Source: SZUA-545 sp050297855 (lineage in GTDB: Bacteria; Campylobacterota; Campylobacteria; Campylobacterales; SZUA-545). Taken from it: a DNA stretch of 64,000 nt. The notes beneath the pieces were generated by a model. That model was not told the origin of the DNA and ran no database searches. It saw only the letters and a program-made list of their open reading frames with translations. How positions within the stretch are numbered: position 1 is the first letter of the stretch; each line of letters starts with the position of its first letter. Location of the stretch: NCBI GenBank assembly GCA_050297855.1, contig JBNKTC010000020.1, forward strand, positions 310,001 through 374,000, written 5' to 3'. The position numbers were made by a program, and so were the translations under genes. Below, one piece after another: positions 1-8,653 of this stretch.

Positions 1-1031
1 TGGGGATCATGTACCTGCTGCCCAAAGTGACCAAAGCGATCCCTTCCGGGCTTGTGGCGATCATCGCCATTACCCTGTTTGTCTACTTCACCCACGCCGA
101 TACGCTGCTGGTGGGCCAGCTGACGGACCTCTCCCAGTTTAAGGGGGAGCTGCCCAGCTTCGCCATTCCCGAAAGCATCTTCAGTACCGAAGCCTTTATG
201 ACGGTCCTTCCCTACGCGGTCCTGGTCGCCCTGGTGGGTCTGATCGAATCGCTTCTGACCCTCTCGGTCCTTGACGAGATGGGCGGGAAACGCGGGAGCG
301 GAAACAAAGAGTGTATCGCACAGGGTGCGGGGAACATCACCTGCGGTTTCTTCGGCGGGATGGCCGGGTGCGTCATGATCGGCCAGTCGATCATCAACTT
401 CACCTCCGGCGGCCTGGGCCGGCTCTCCTCCACCGTCGCGGCCGTGGGTCTGCTGGTCCTGGTCGTCTCCCTGACCGACCTGCTCAATATCATCCCCGTC
501 GCCGTTCTGGTCGGAATCATGTTTATGGTCAGTATCGGGACCTTCGAGTGGGCCAGTATCAGCCACCTGAAGTATATGCCTAAAAGTGATGCCTTCGTCT
601 TGCTGACGACAACGATCATCACGATCCTGGCGGACCTCGCGGTCGCAGTGATCACCGGGGTGATCATCTCGGCGCTCGTCTTTGCCTGGAAACACGCCCG
701 GATCTTTGCCAAGACACGTATGGAAGAGGACGGCACGAAGGTGTACGAACTGGACGGCCCCCTCTTCTTCGGTGCCGTCACCTCTTTTAACGAGACCTTT
801 GACGTTGCGAACGACCCCCAGCACGTCGTCATCGACTTTAAGGATGCCCGCGTCATGGACAGCTCCGGGGTCGAGGCGATCGACGCCATCACCAAGAAAT
901 ACGAAGAGGCGGGCAAGTCACTGACACTTCGCCACCTGAGCGAAGACTGCCGCAAGCTGCTCAAAGAGGCGGGCCCCTTCTGCGAATACGAAGAGAACGA
1001 CCCGACCTATAAAGTCGCCGTCAACTACTAA
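1..1031 (+). CDS. SulP-family anion transporter, 3' part
   Basis: This is the C-terminal part of an inner-membrane SulP (SLC26-like) anion permease; the reading frame is open to the left edge, so the first ATG at 9 is internal. About 340 residues are visible. The first 220 are a run of hydrophobic segments containing the family-typical stretch SLLTLSVLDEMGGKRGSG followed by NKECIAQGAGN. The last 110 residues form a cytoplasmic STAS domain, with VVIDFKDARVMDSSGVEAID matching the conserved DxSG loop. Family members carry sulfate, bicarbonate or other anions; the substrate cannot be read from the sequence. The 5' portion of roughly 150-200 residues lies outside the window. Confidence 0.9.
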   Translation, partial: GIMYLLPKVTKAIPSGLVAIIAITLFVYFTHADTLLVGQLTDLSQFKGELPSFAIPESIFSTEAFMTVLPYAVLVALVGLIESLLTLSVLDEMGGKRGSGNKECIAQGAGNITCGFFGGMAGCVMIGQSIINFTSGGLGRLSSTVAAVGLLVLVVSLTDLLNIIPVAVLVGIMFMVSIGTFEWASISHLKYMPKSDAFVLLTTTIITILADLAVAVITGVIISALVFAWKHARIFAKTRMEEDGTKVYELDGPLFFGAVTSFNETFDVANDPQHVVIDFKDARVMDSSGVEAIDAITKKYEEAGKSLTLRHLSEDCRKLLKEAGPFCEYEENDPTYKVAVNY

Positions 1032-1047
1032 AGTCTGGAATTGTGTA

Positions 1048-1069
1048 CGCGTCCTTAGCATAGGACGCG
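1048..1069. terminator. Hairpin after the SulP gene
   Basis: A perfect 8-bp stem, CGCGTCCT with AGGACGCG, encloses a 6-base loop 17 bases after the SulP stop codon and before the convergent small gene. Its place between convergent genes suggests a terminator for both strands, but neither side has a T-tract, so it may instead protect a 3' end. Confidence 0.45.
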
Positions 1070-1105
1070 GCTAGATTGGAAAAGTTCCGTTCCTGCCTGT
1101 TTGGA

Positions 1106-1279
1106 TTAGTGGGTTTCGAGGTACTTGTCGTACTGGTTAAAGAAGTTTTGGATCGCCTTATCGAGGCGCTCTTTGTCGTTTTGTGAGAGTTTTTTCTGAT
1201 CGGATTTTAGTGCTTGTTTGAGGGCATATTCCGCCGCTTTTTTATAAAGTTCTGTATTCGTTTCTACTTTTTTCGTCAT
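1106..1279 (-). CDS. Small basic hypothetical protein (57 aa)
   Basis: I do not recognise a family. The start at 1279 (MTKKVETNTELYKKAAEYA) is chosen over an upstream in-frame codon because a GGAG sits about 9 bases before it. The protein is rich in Lys, Asp and Gln, has no Cys or membrane segment, and looks all-helical and soluble, ending in NQYDKYLETH. It faces away from the TonB-receptor gene, so the two share the intergenic region at 1280-1423. No function can be inferred. Confidence 0.6.
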   Translation of the reverse strand: MTKKVETNTELYKKAAEYALKQALKSDQKKLSQNDKERLDKAIQNFFNQYDKYLETH

Positions 1280-1423
1280 CCTGCACTCCATAAATATATA
1301 TAAGTTTTTATAATCGCTACTGCAGCATTCGCCGCGTTGCAATTATTCGAAAAAATAATGTTTTTTTCATGGCTCATCCCTATAATGGTTACTGTTTTAT
1401 CAGTAATTTTAGGATTTCCCGTG

Positions 1424-3358
1424 ATGTTTTCGAGACCATTATTCCTTCTATTCACTCTATATATCGGCATATCCCATTTATATTCCAGTGAACTTGACAA
1501 ACTTTTGGAAGATTACCGCCACCAGTCCGAGCTCTCCCTAAAGACCAAAAAAGAGAGTGCCGGACACCTGATCATCTTTACCCGTGACGACCTGGAGCGG
1601 ATGCAGGCGTATCGTCTGAGCGACCTGCTCAAATCGATCCGTATGTTCACACTCCAGGAAAACCAGATCGGCTTTGCCACCCTGGCGCGGGCGGGCAGTA
1701 CCAGTTTTAACTCCAGCCTGCTGCGCATCTACATCAACGACCATGATATCGGCAGCCCCTTTTTCGGCAGTGCCTTCGGGAGCTGGAGCGATATCGACCT
1801 GGGCTACATCGACCACGTAGAGATCTATACCGGCGGGGTATCCACCCAGTTCGGCAACGAACCGGCCGGAATCCTGATCAAACTCTACACCAAAGACCCG
1901 TTGCGCGAAAACGGGGGGCGTGTCAAATATATCACCGGGAAAAACGGTTCGGGGGAGCTGAACCTCTATTACGGCGGGATTGAAAAAGAGCAGTCGTACT
2001 TTATCTATGCCAACAACCGCACGGAGAACAAGGACCCTATCTATCATGGTGACAGCACGATCTCCAGGGACTACGACTCCGATAACCTCTACGCCTCCCT
2101 CTACATGGACGACGCCACCGTCGAGATCGCCCGTTTTACCAAAAAGAGCGATGGCTTCATCGGGATCGGCACCCGGGGAACCCCGCAGAAAAACGACAAA
2201 AACTCACGCCACGAGTACATCTCCCTGACCAACCATTTCCAGGAGGGTACGCTCAAAAGCGTCGTCTCCTACGACAATATCTTCCTGGACCACTACGAAT
2301 ACGATACCAATGACAGCGGCGGGGGCGAGATCAACGTCTTTTTACCGGACGGATCGACCCAGACGGTAAGCGAATTCGCCAAGACCCGCCACGAAAACAT
2401 CTTCTCCGCCCTCGTGGAGAAACAGTTTAAAACCCCAAAAAGCGAAACCCTGGTCGGGGCCCAGTATAAACATAAACACTACTATATGAGCACCATCACC
2501 CTGGACGGTGTTGAGAATAAAGACCGGCTCGACGCCCCGGCAACCCAAATCGTCAACTCCATTTTTATCGAGAGCAGCTACAACTTTACGGACAACCTCC
2601 TGCTTTTAGGATCGTACAAGTACGATAAATACCTCCGGGACAACGGCCAGGAGGACCTCAACGAACAGATCTACCGCCTCGCTTTTATCTCTCTGTTCGG
2701 TGAGCACACGACCCTGAAACTGACCGGGACCCACAGCTACTCCCCTCCGGCATTTATGCAGAGCAACTATTTCCCGACGTTTTTCAAGCAGAACAGCCAG
2801 TTGAAACCCGAACGGTACAAAATGTATATCGCGGACCTTACCTACCGCGACACCGACTACCGCCTCTCCCTTACCCTCTGCGATATGCTCGGCAATGACC
2901 TCATGATGCGGGCCAATCAAAACGGTTCGCTCGTGTTTATCAACTACCCCGAAGAGGTGCGCTCGAACGGGTACCGCATCGGAGCCGTCTACTTCTTTGA
3001 CAACAACAATAAAATCGAAGCCGATTTTTACCAGGGTCAGACCAACATGGAGACAATTTACAGTTCGCTGAGCGGCGGGTACATCCGGCTCTTTAACAAG
3101 CTCGGGAACACCGATATTTTCAACGAGGTGATCTACCGCAGCGGCTACGACTACCCGGCACCATCCGGGGATATCGAAGTGGAAGACGGGTACGACTACA
3201 CCGCCGGGATGATCTACCACATCAATCCCGACACAAGTTTCAGCGTCAAGGGCGAAAACATCTTCGATAGCGCGATCAACACACCCTACCAGAAGATATC
3301 CCAGAACATTCCGGCCGTCGAGAGAAACATCCGTTTCTCCGTCGAGTACCTCTTTTAG
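1424..3358 (+). CDS. TonB-dependent receptor-like outer membrane protein
   Basis: A 644-residue outer-membrane protein. The start at 1424 (MFSRPLFLLFTLY) gives a normal signal peptide and has AGGA 9 bases upstream; the frame is open further upstream but without a better site. Residues about 40-155 form a TonB-receptor plug, recognisable by FTRDDLERMQAYRLSDLLKS and by YIDHVEIYTGGVSTQFGNEP. The rest is a beta-barrel rich in aromatic and Asn residues, ending in VEYLF with a C-terminal Phe as needed for BAM assembly. I see no clear TonB box. It is the first gene of a three-gene unit with a periplasmic protein 8 bases downstream and a GGDEF-EAL enzyme, which suggests a signalling rather than purely nutritional role. 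The ligand is unknown. Confidence 0.85.
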   Translation: MFSRPLFLLFTLYIGISHLYSSELDKLLEDYRHQSELSLKTKKESAGHLIIFTRDDLERMQAYRLSDLLKSIRMFTLQENQIGFATLARAGSTSFNSSLLRIYINDHDIGSPFFGSAFGSWSDIDLGYIDHVEIYTGGVSTQFGNEPAGILIKLYTKDPLRENGGRVKYITGKNGSGELNLYYGGIEKEQSYFIYANNRTENKDPIYHGDSTISRDYDSDNLYASLYMDDATVEIARFTKKSDGFIGIGTRGTPQKNDKNSRHEYISLTNHFQEGTLKSVVSYDNIFLDHYEYDTNDSGGGEINVFLPDGSTQTVSEFAKTRHENIFSALVEKQFKTPKSETLVGAQYKHKHYYMSTITLDGVENKDRLDAPATQIVNSIFIESSYNFTDNLLLLGSYKYDKYLRDNGQEDLNEQIYRLAFISLFGEHTTLKLTGTHSYSPPAFMQSNYFPTFFKQNSQLKPERYKMYIADLTYRDTDYRLSLTLCDMLGNDLMMRANQNGSLVFINYPEEVRSNGYRIGAVYFFDNNNKIEADFYQGQTNMETIYSSLSGGYIRLFNKLGNTDIFNEVIYRSGYDYPAPSGDIEVEDGYDYTAGMIYHINPDTSFSVKGENIFDSAINTPYQKISQNIPAVERNIRFSVEYLF

Positions 3359-3366
3359 GGTCTGCG

Positions 3367-3792
3367 ATGCGATACATTACGCTGTTTCTCCTGACCCTCT
3401 GCCTCCTTTATGCCGGGAAAAAAGACGATATCACCGTCAGGATCCTCGAGAAGGTTTTTGTCGAGGTTGCCCATAAAAAAGAGGTCGTGATCTGGGCCGA
3501 CACACCCCGGCTGATTGACCTCATCAAGGCCTCCGGACTCCTTCGCTACGATCACGACTGCCGACGAGCGGATATCCTGCTGATCGACCGGAGCAGCATC
3601 ATTCCTACCTCCTGCAAAAACACGGTGCACTTTGCCACCGACTACCACACTCTGGTTGAGCACCATGATGCCGTCGGTGCGTTTTTCTGGCAGAAGGGGC
3701 GTCCCAATATCATCTTTTTACGCCACAGTCTTGAACGGCTGGGGATCGTCCTCTCACACGAGTATGAAAAATATATCGAGAACGAACTATGA
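3367..3792 (+). CDS. Small periplasmic protein, YfiR-like in shape
   Basis: A 141-residue exported protein with a signal peptide (MRYITLFLLTLCLLYAG). The mature part has two Cys residues (near positions 59 and 79) that could form a disulfide. Near the C-terminus, AVGAFFWQKGRPNIIFLRHS is followed by LERLGIVLSHEYEKYIE. That ending, a glycine turn, a strand and a helix with the pattern of gI.F...R..L...gI.LS, resembles YfiR/HmsC proteins, which sit in the periplasm and inhibit the diguanylate cyclase YfiN. The resemblance is my reading and not a database hit. The gene lies between a TonB-receptor-like gene and a membrane GGDEF-EAL gene and overlaps the latter by 4 bases (ATGA), so a role in passing a signal between them is plausible. 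Confidence 0.7.
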   Translation: MRYITLFLLTLCLLYAGKKDDITVRILEKVFVEVAHKKEVVIWADTPRLIDLIKASGLLRYDHDCRRADILLIDRSSIIPTSCKNTVHFATDYHTLVEHHDAVGAFFWQKGRPNIIFLRHSLERLGIVLSHEYEKYIENEL

Positions 3793-5708
3793 AAAAATTT
3801 GACCATCGTATCACCATCATCGTCTTCCTGGTTATCATCGTCAGCATCGTCGGGTGGATCTTCACCGAGATCCCGAAGGTGGAGAGAAAACTGCAGGACA
3901 ATATCAAGCAGGACTTCATCGCCGACCTCTCCCATGTCATGCGGAACCTCAAAAACGATATCCTCAGATCCAGCCGCGACGACCTCATGACGACCCTGGC
4001 CGAACACCCGGAGATCCGGCGGGAGCTGGAATCGAAGATGAGCCTTTTCATTACCGAGACCATCTCCTACGCCTATGTACTCTACCGCGATGAAACAGGG
4101 CGCTTCCGCTTTATGCTCGACGGCTCCAAAACGGACAAGTCCGGGTTCGGCCAGAAGTTCGACATCGAGAGCGACGCCTGGAACGATGTCTACGATCATA
4201 AAAAAGAGACGGTCTTCACCCAGGAGAACCTGACCGGTGTGTGGCTCACGTTTCTCTCCCCGATCATTCACAACGGAAAGGTGCAGGGTGTCCTGGCCAT
4301 CGATTTTTCCCAGGAGCGGCTGGACCAGATCTCCTCGATCGTCATGCCGATCAAAGAGGCGCTCTACCTGATCTTCGGATTTATCCTGCTTTTCCTCCTG
4401 ATCTCGGTCGTCCAGCTCCTGCAGTACCTTCATTTCAGGAAAAAGAGCTTTACCGACAGCCTGACCCGGCTCTTTAACCGCCACTACCTTAACGAGATCA
4501 TCGCCAAGATCGATATCGCTAAATACCAGATCATGCTCCTGGATATCGACCGCTTTAAAATATTTAACGATACCTACGGCCACCAGGCCGGCGACACCAT
4601 CCTAAAAGAGGTCGCCAAACGGATCAAAGAGGAGATACGGGAACACGATACCCTGATCCGCTACGGCGGCGAAGAGTTTCTGATCCTGATCGCCCATGAC
4701 CGTACCAAAGACGAAAACCTCGGCTACATGGTCGCCGAACGGATACGACAACGGATCAAAGAGACACCGATCCCCCACCAGGGCCAGGAGCATGACGTAA
4801 CCATCTCCGCAGGCGTCAACCGCTACCCCCAGTATGCAAAAGATTTTTCCAAAGCCCTGAAGATCGCCGACGAGATGCTCTACCTCGCCAAGTCAAAGGG
4901 GCGTGACCGTGTCGAGATCAACTCCCTGTATGACTCCGAGCAGCGGGAGACCACCTCCACGATTCACGAGGTCAAGGAGGCCCTGGAAGAGACGCGTATT
5001 TTCTGCGTCTTCCAGCCGATCTTCGATTCGGACCGTATGAGTATTTACAAACACGAAGCCCTGGTCCGCATGACGGACAAAAACGGTGAGATCGTCCCTC
5101 CCGGCGCATTTCTCCCGGCTATCTACAAGACCAGCGTCTATAAAGACCTGACCAAGCGGGTCCTCTCCATCTGTTTTGAGAAGTTTGATCCGCTGGAAGA
5201 GCATGTCAGCATCAACCTGACCCTGATGGATATCCTGGACGAAGACATCATCGCATTTATCGAAAGTGCATTAGCGGATAATACCGACCTGGCCGCGCGC
5301 GTCACCTTTGAGCTGCTGGAAAACGAGGAGATCAGGGATTTCGAGCGGGTCAAAAGGCAGATACGCCGGCTGCAAAAGCTGGGGGCCAAGATCGCCATCG
5401 ACGACTTCGGAAAAGGGTATGCCAATTTTATCTACCTGCTGGAGCTGCGGGTCGACAGCATCAAGATCGACGGTTCGCTCATTAAGGACCTTGATACCAG
5501 CAGTAACTCGCGACATGTCCTCAAATCGATTGCGGCGTTTGCGGCCGACTCGGATATCGAGCTGGTTGCGGAGTTTGTCCATAAGGAGGAGATCTACACG
5601 ATCGTCAGGTCGTTCGGGATCAATAAGATGCAGGGATATTTTCTATCCGAACCGGGGAGGGAACTGGTCGGGGATAACCACCTGGTGTGTCAGCTGAAGG
5701 CGGGATAA
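3789..5708 (+). CDS. Membrane-bound GGDEF-EAL cyclic-di-GMP enzyme
   Basis: A 639-residue bifunctional cyclic-di-GMP protein. A membrane helix at about 10-28 and another at 190-212 bracket a periplasmic sensor of about 160 residues. The GGDEF domain carries RYGGEEF (GGEEF at 293-297), an intact active site. REHD lies five residues before it, fitting the inhibitory I-site RxxD. The EAL domain starts near 405 with EALVRM (E423) and keeps the expected residues: the Asn of SINLTLMD, FELLENEE, IAIDDFGKGYAN (the DDFG pair, with Lys in place of the usual Thr/Ser of loop 6), SIKIDGS, LVAEFVH and MQGYFL. Both activities therefore look possible. It overlaps the upstream periplasmic gene by 4 bases, indicating translational coupling and a joint function. 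Confidence 0.93.
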   Translation: MKKFDHRITIIVFLVIIVSIVGWIFTEIPKVERKLQDNIKQDFIADLSHVMRNLKNDILRSSRDDLMTTLAEHPEIRRELESKMSLFITETISYAYVLYRDETGRFRFMLDGSKTDKSGFGQKFDIESDAWNDVYDHKKETVFTQENLTGVWLTFLSPIIHNGKVQGVLAIDFSQERLDQISSIVMPIKEALYLIFGFILLFLLISVVQLLQYLHFRKKSFTDSLTRLFNRHYLNEIIAKIDIAKYQIMLLDIDRFKIFNDTYGHQAGDTILKEVAKRIKEEIREHDTLIRYGGEEFLILIAHDRTKDENLGYMVAERIRQRIKETPIPHQGQEHDVTISAGVNRYPQYAKDFSKALKIADEMLYLAKSKGRDRVEINSLYDSEQRETTSTIHEVKEALEETRIFCVFQPIFDSDRMSIYKHEALVRMTDKNGEIVPPGAFLPAIYKTSVYKDLTKRVLSICFEKFDPLEEHVSINLTLMDILDEDIIAFIESALADNTDLAARVTFELLENEEIRDFERVKRQIRRLQKLGAKIAIDDFGKGYANFIYLLELRVDSIKIDGSLIKDLDTSSNSRHVLKSIAAFAADSDIELVAEFVHKEEIYTIVRSFGINKMQGYFLSEPGRELVGDNHLVCQLKAG

Positions 5709-5748
5709 TGGAAAGACCGCATCGGGGCGGCCCTTCCGGGAAAGCAGC

Positions 5749-6090
5749 TTACTGGGTCAGACCGGTGATGTAGTAGGTCTCTTTTCCGGGGACCTTCTCA
5801 ACGTTTACTTTGTATTTCTCCGCCCAGTGTCGGATCGCTTCATGGAACTCGTCCATGATCTCTTTGGAGACATCCTCCTCGCTTTTGATCTTGAGGTAGT
5901 CGTTGGTATTGGAGAGTGCGATAAAACCGTGCATATGTTTTAGCGCGTCATTAAGACTGAAAATATGTTTGGCAAACTTATCAAACCCCTCCGTGTTGTC
6001 AATGATGCGTTCCATCTGTGCCAAAATACTCTCGTTAGGGGTGTACCCCAGTTGTGTCAAAATCGCTTCGGGAGTGATATCGATATGCAT
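5749..6090 (-). CDS. Hypothetical protein (113 aa)
   Basis: A soluble, acidic, mostly helical protein with no signal peptide and no Cys. I do not recognise the family. The N-terminus (MHIDITPEAILTQLGY) and the middle (FSLNDALKHMHGFIALSN) look like a compact regulatory or adaptor domain. A TATAAT lies 18 bases before the ATG, with a poor ribosome binding site between. The gene lies 36 bases beyond the stop of the PAS-GGDEF gene on the same strand, so it may be the last gene of that unit or have its own promoter. Confidence 0.65.
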   Translation of the reverse strand: MHIDITPEAILTQLGYTPNESILAQMERIIDNTEGFDKFAKHIFSLNDALKHMHGFIALSNTNDYLKIKSEEDVSKEIMDEFHEAIRHWAEKYKVNVEKVPGKETYYITGLTQ

Positions 6091-6126
6091 TTAAAAATAC
6101 CCTTTATTATAAGATTTGGTTAATTA

Positions 6127-7416
6127 TCAGGAGAAAACGACGCGGTTTTTTCCTTCTCTTTTGGCTTTATACAAAAAGTCGTCTGTACGTTTCATAAAAT
6201 CGTCGCGGCTCTCGCGCCGCTGGAGCTGGGCCACACCGAAACTGCAGCTGATGCTGCCGATATCTTTAAACTCCAGGCGGCTGATCGCCTCGCGGATCGC
6301 TTCGGCCTTGGAGACGGCCACATTCAGCGCCGCCCCCGCCATCAGGATCACGAACTCCTCGCCGCCCCAGCGGGCGAAAACGTCGTTGGAACGGATCCGT
6401 TTTCGGACGGTATCGGCGATACCAACCAGCACCTCGTCCCCCCGGAGGTGGCCGAAAGTATCGTTGATCGTCTTGAAGTCGTCCACGTCCAGGACGATCA
6501 AGGAAAGCTGGCGTTTCTCTGAAAGTGCCTTGAGATAGAGCCGACCGAAATCCTGCTCGAAGCGTCTGCGGTTATACGCCTTGGTGAGCGTATCGATATT
6601 GGCGTTGATCTTGTCGGTAATGTCGTGACGGATGGAGACATACCCCTCGATCACCCCGTCATCGTTAAAGACCGGCATCACCGTCGTATTGGCGACAAAA
6701 TAGCCGTGGTGCTTGGTGCTGTTTTTGATCTTCCCTTCCCAGATACGCCCGGACTGGATCGTCTCCCACATATCCTTAAAGATCTCGGCGGGCATGTCGG
6801 GGTGTCGGACGATATTGTGCGGTTTGCCCATCAGCTCCCCGCGGCTGTATTCACTGATCTCGCAGAAGCTGTCACTGACGTAGTTGATCCGGCCGTACTC
6901 ATCGGTCCGGGTTACGATGACGTGCTCCTCGATCATCCGGGAGTACTGGTCAAGCTCGTCCTGCTTTTTAAAGAGCGTGCTGGTGTATTCGTAAAGGATG
7001 TTGGAGAAGTTGTTGTTAAGGATCGAAGCGGTCTCTTTAAAGAGCTTGTGGCAGATCTGCGGGTCCTCCTGCATCTTCTCCCGGATCGTGGCGTCGGTCA
7101 GGTAGAAATCGATCAGCGTGTCCTTCAGCCCCGTACAGATGAGGAAAAGATCCCGCGCGGAGATCTTCTTGGTCTGGAAGAAGGCTATCAGGTTGCGAAG
7201 GGTAGGACAGTCACCCGGTTCGTTCTTCTGGCTGGCGACGTTAAGAAAAAAGTCGAACATATAGACGGCAAAATCCGCCTTAAAAGCATCCTTGGAGAGG
7301 TTAAGATACCCGATGACCTCATCGACCTCCTCTTTGCCCATCCATGCCGTAAGGATCGCCTCACTGTTGGCTTCGATCAGCTGATAGTTCCGGGGAAGCG
7401 TTACCAGTGGGTTCAT
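6127..7416 (-). CDS. PAS-GGDEF diguanylate cyclase, cytosolic
   Basis: A 429-residue soluble diguanylate cyclase. Residues 1-160 are a helical domain of unknown type without membrane segments. A PAS domain follows at about 165-275 with the Aer-like block GKPHNIVRHPDMP and a C-terminal PAC motif. The GGDEF domain occupies about 280-429 with RWGGEEF as active site, and RSND five residues upstream fits the product-inhibition I-site. It should synthesise cyclic-di-GMP in response to an intracellular redox or small-molecule signal; PAS domains with this HNIVRHPDMP block are common in energy-taxis receptors, though no cofactor ligand is evident here. It starts 5 bases after the cdsA stop codon and is probably cotranscribed with it. 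Confidence 0.93.
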   Translation of the reverse strand: MNPLVTLPRNYQLIEANSEAILTAWMGKEEVDEVIGYLNLSKDAFKADFAVYMFDFFLNVASQKNEPGDCPTLRNLIAFFQTKKISARDLFLICTGLKDTLIDFYLTDATIREKMQEDPQICHKLFKETASILNNNFSNILYEYTSTLFKKQDELDQYSRMIEEHVIVTRTDEYGRINYVSDSFCEISEYSRGELMGKPHNIVRHPDMPAEIFKDMWETIQSGRIWEGKIKNSTKHHGYFVANTTVMPVFNDDGVIEGYVSIRHDITDKINANIDTLTKAYNRRRFEQDFGRLYLKALSEKRQLSLIVLDVDDFKTINDTFGHLRGDEVLVGIADTVRKRIRSNDVFARWGGEEFVILMAGAALNVAVSKAEAIREAISRLEFKDIGSISCSFGVAQLQRRESRDDFMKRTDDFLYKAKREGKNRVVFS

Positions 7417-7421
7417 CGTGC

Positions 7422-8186
7422 TTATGCAATCCCCCGGAGAAGGATCAGCAGGACCACCCCGCCGAAGAGGTAGCCGTCTACCCGGTCAAGCATCCCGCCG
7501 TGCCCGGGAAAAAGCGACCCGCTGTCCTTGACACCCGCCTGCCGCTTGAGATAGCTCTCGTAGAGGTCTCCGAAGATAGAGGCCAAAGAGACCAGCATGG
7601 AGATCAGCAGTGCCGACTGGAGCGAGACAAACTGCGTCCCGACCAAGCCGCCCAGCATCACGGCCGTAACGATACCGCCGGCGACGCCCTCAAGGGTCTT
7701 GTTGGGGCTGGTGGGGGAGAACTTGGTCTTCCCGATCGCTTTGCCGGTAAAGTAGGCCCCGATGTCACTTCCTGCCACCACCACGAGGATCCACAGCAGC
7801 GCCGCCATACCAAAATCGTTATAGAGGGTCAGCAGGAACAGGAACGATGCCGTCGGATAGAGAAAAGGGAGGAAGAGTTTTTTGTCAAAATCGCCCTGGT
7901 ATGCAAGGATGGATGCGTAGATGATCAGGACGACAAAAAGCAGATCGTCGGGGTTGGGATAGAGCGCGGCTACCAGCCAGAGGACCACGGCATAGAAATA
8001 GACCGTGTTGTTCTCGATCTTAAAGAGCTTCATGGCTTCGAAAAAGCTGAATAAAAAGGCGGCCCCAAGCAGGGCCCATGTCAGGAAGAAGTTGTCGATG
8101 ATCCCGATAACCAGGACGATACCGATCAGTCCTACGCCTGTTATTATCCTGGTCTGGTCACCGAATACGCGCTTTAAAAATTCCAC
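7422..8186 (-). CDS. cdsA: Phosphatidate cytidylyltransferase
   Basis: CdsA makes CDP-diacylglycerol from CTP and phosphatidic acid, the branch point for membrane phospholipids. The protein has 254 residues and seven to eight hydrophobic helices, as usual for short CdsA enzymes. The CDP-diglyceride synthase signature is complete near the C-terminus: SYLKRQAGVKDSG then LFPGHGGMLDRVDG, which includes the metal-binding Asp residues. Translation starts at a GTG (8186), preceded by AGGGG about seven bases upstream; no in-frame ATG is better placed. The following gene, a PAS-GGDEF cyclase, begins 5 bases after this stop. Confidence 0.95.
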   Translation of the reverse strand: MEFLKRVFGDQTRIITGVGLIGIVLVIGIIDNFFLTWALLGAAFLFSFFEAMKLFKIENNTVYFYAVVLWLVAALYPNPDDLLFVVLIIYASILAYQGDFDKKLFLPFLYPTASFLFLLTLYNDFGMAALLWILVVVAGSDIGAYFTGKAIGKTKFSPTSPNKTLEGVAGGIVTAVMLGGLVGTQFVSLQSALLISMLVSLASIFGDLYESYLKRQAGVKDSGSLFPGHGGMLDRVDGYLFGGVVLLILLRGIA

Positions 8187-8244
8187 ATCATGCCCCTGTC
8201 TGCTAACGAAATCTTTTATATTACTTAATGAGATTGTACAGAAA

Positions 8245-8574
8245 CTATACTTTTACATCCAGCAGGCCGCTGGAACCGGTCGGAGCAAGCATCTGAGACT
8301 CTTCACGTTCTCTTTTTTTCAGTTTTTCCTGCTCTTTTTCGTTGTTCTCTTCGTCCTGGTCGTGTTTGTCTTTTTCATGCTCTTCGTCGGGCTTGATCTT
8401 GCTGGTCTCTTCGGCCGGACGGGTCTCTTCGATCCGCTCGTCTTTCTCTTTTTCGATCTCTGCGGCGACATAGTTCTGCAGTAGGGCTTTGCCCTGTTCG
8501 AGCTGGTGGGCATGGGATACGACGGGAGTGTTCTGGTTGGTATAGATAACGCCGCCGAGTTGAGAAATCGCCAT
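8245..8574 (-). CDS. Acidic, highly charged small protein (109 aa)
   Basis: I do not recognise this family. The first 35 residues are mixed in composition (MAISQLGGVIYTNQNTPVVS). Residues 37-95 are almost entirely Glu, Lys, Asp and Arg and should form a single long charged helix or coiled coil. A hydrophobic tail, LAPTGSSGLLDVKV, ends the protein. The ribosome binding site is near perfect (AAAGGAGG, 4 bases from the ATG), which suggests strong translation. There is no signal peptide. It lies alone between cdsA and the NFACT gene, 58 bases before the cdsA start on the same strand. Confidence 0.7.
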   Translation of the reverse strand: MAISQLGGVIYTNQNTPVVSHAHQLEQGKALLQNYVAAEIEKEKDERIEETRPAEETSKIKPDEEHEKDKHDQDEENNEKEQEKLKKREREESQMLAPTGSSGLLDVKV

Positions 8575-8653
8575 TTTGACCTCCTTTAAAAGGTGTCTTT
8601 TTAGACCTGAACTTCCTAACTAAAACCGCTAAAGCATCACTTCTTTTCTATTA

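Noticed and set aside
1337..1423. N-terminal extension of the TonB-receptor-like gene
   Set aside because: The upstream in-frame start gives an extra hydrophobic stretch before the signal peptide and lacks a ribosome binding site; the ATG at 1424 has both signal peptide and AGGA.
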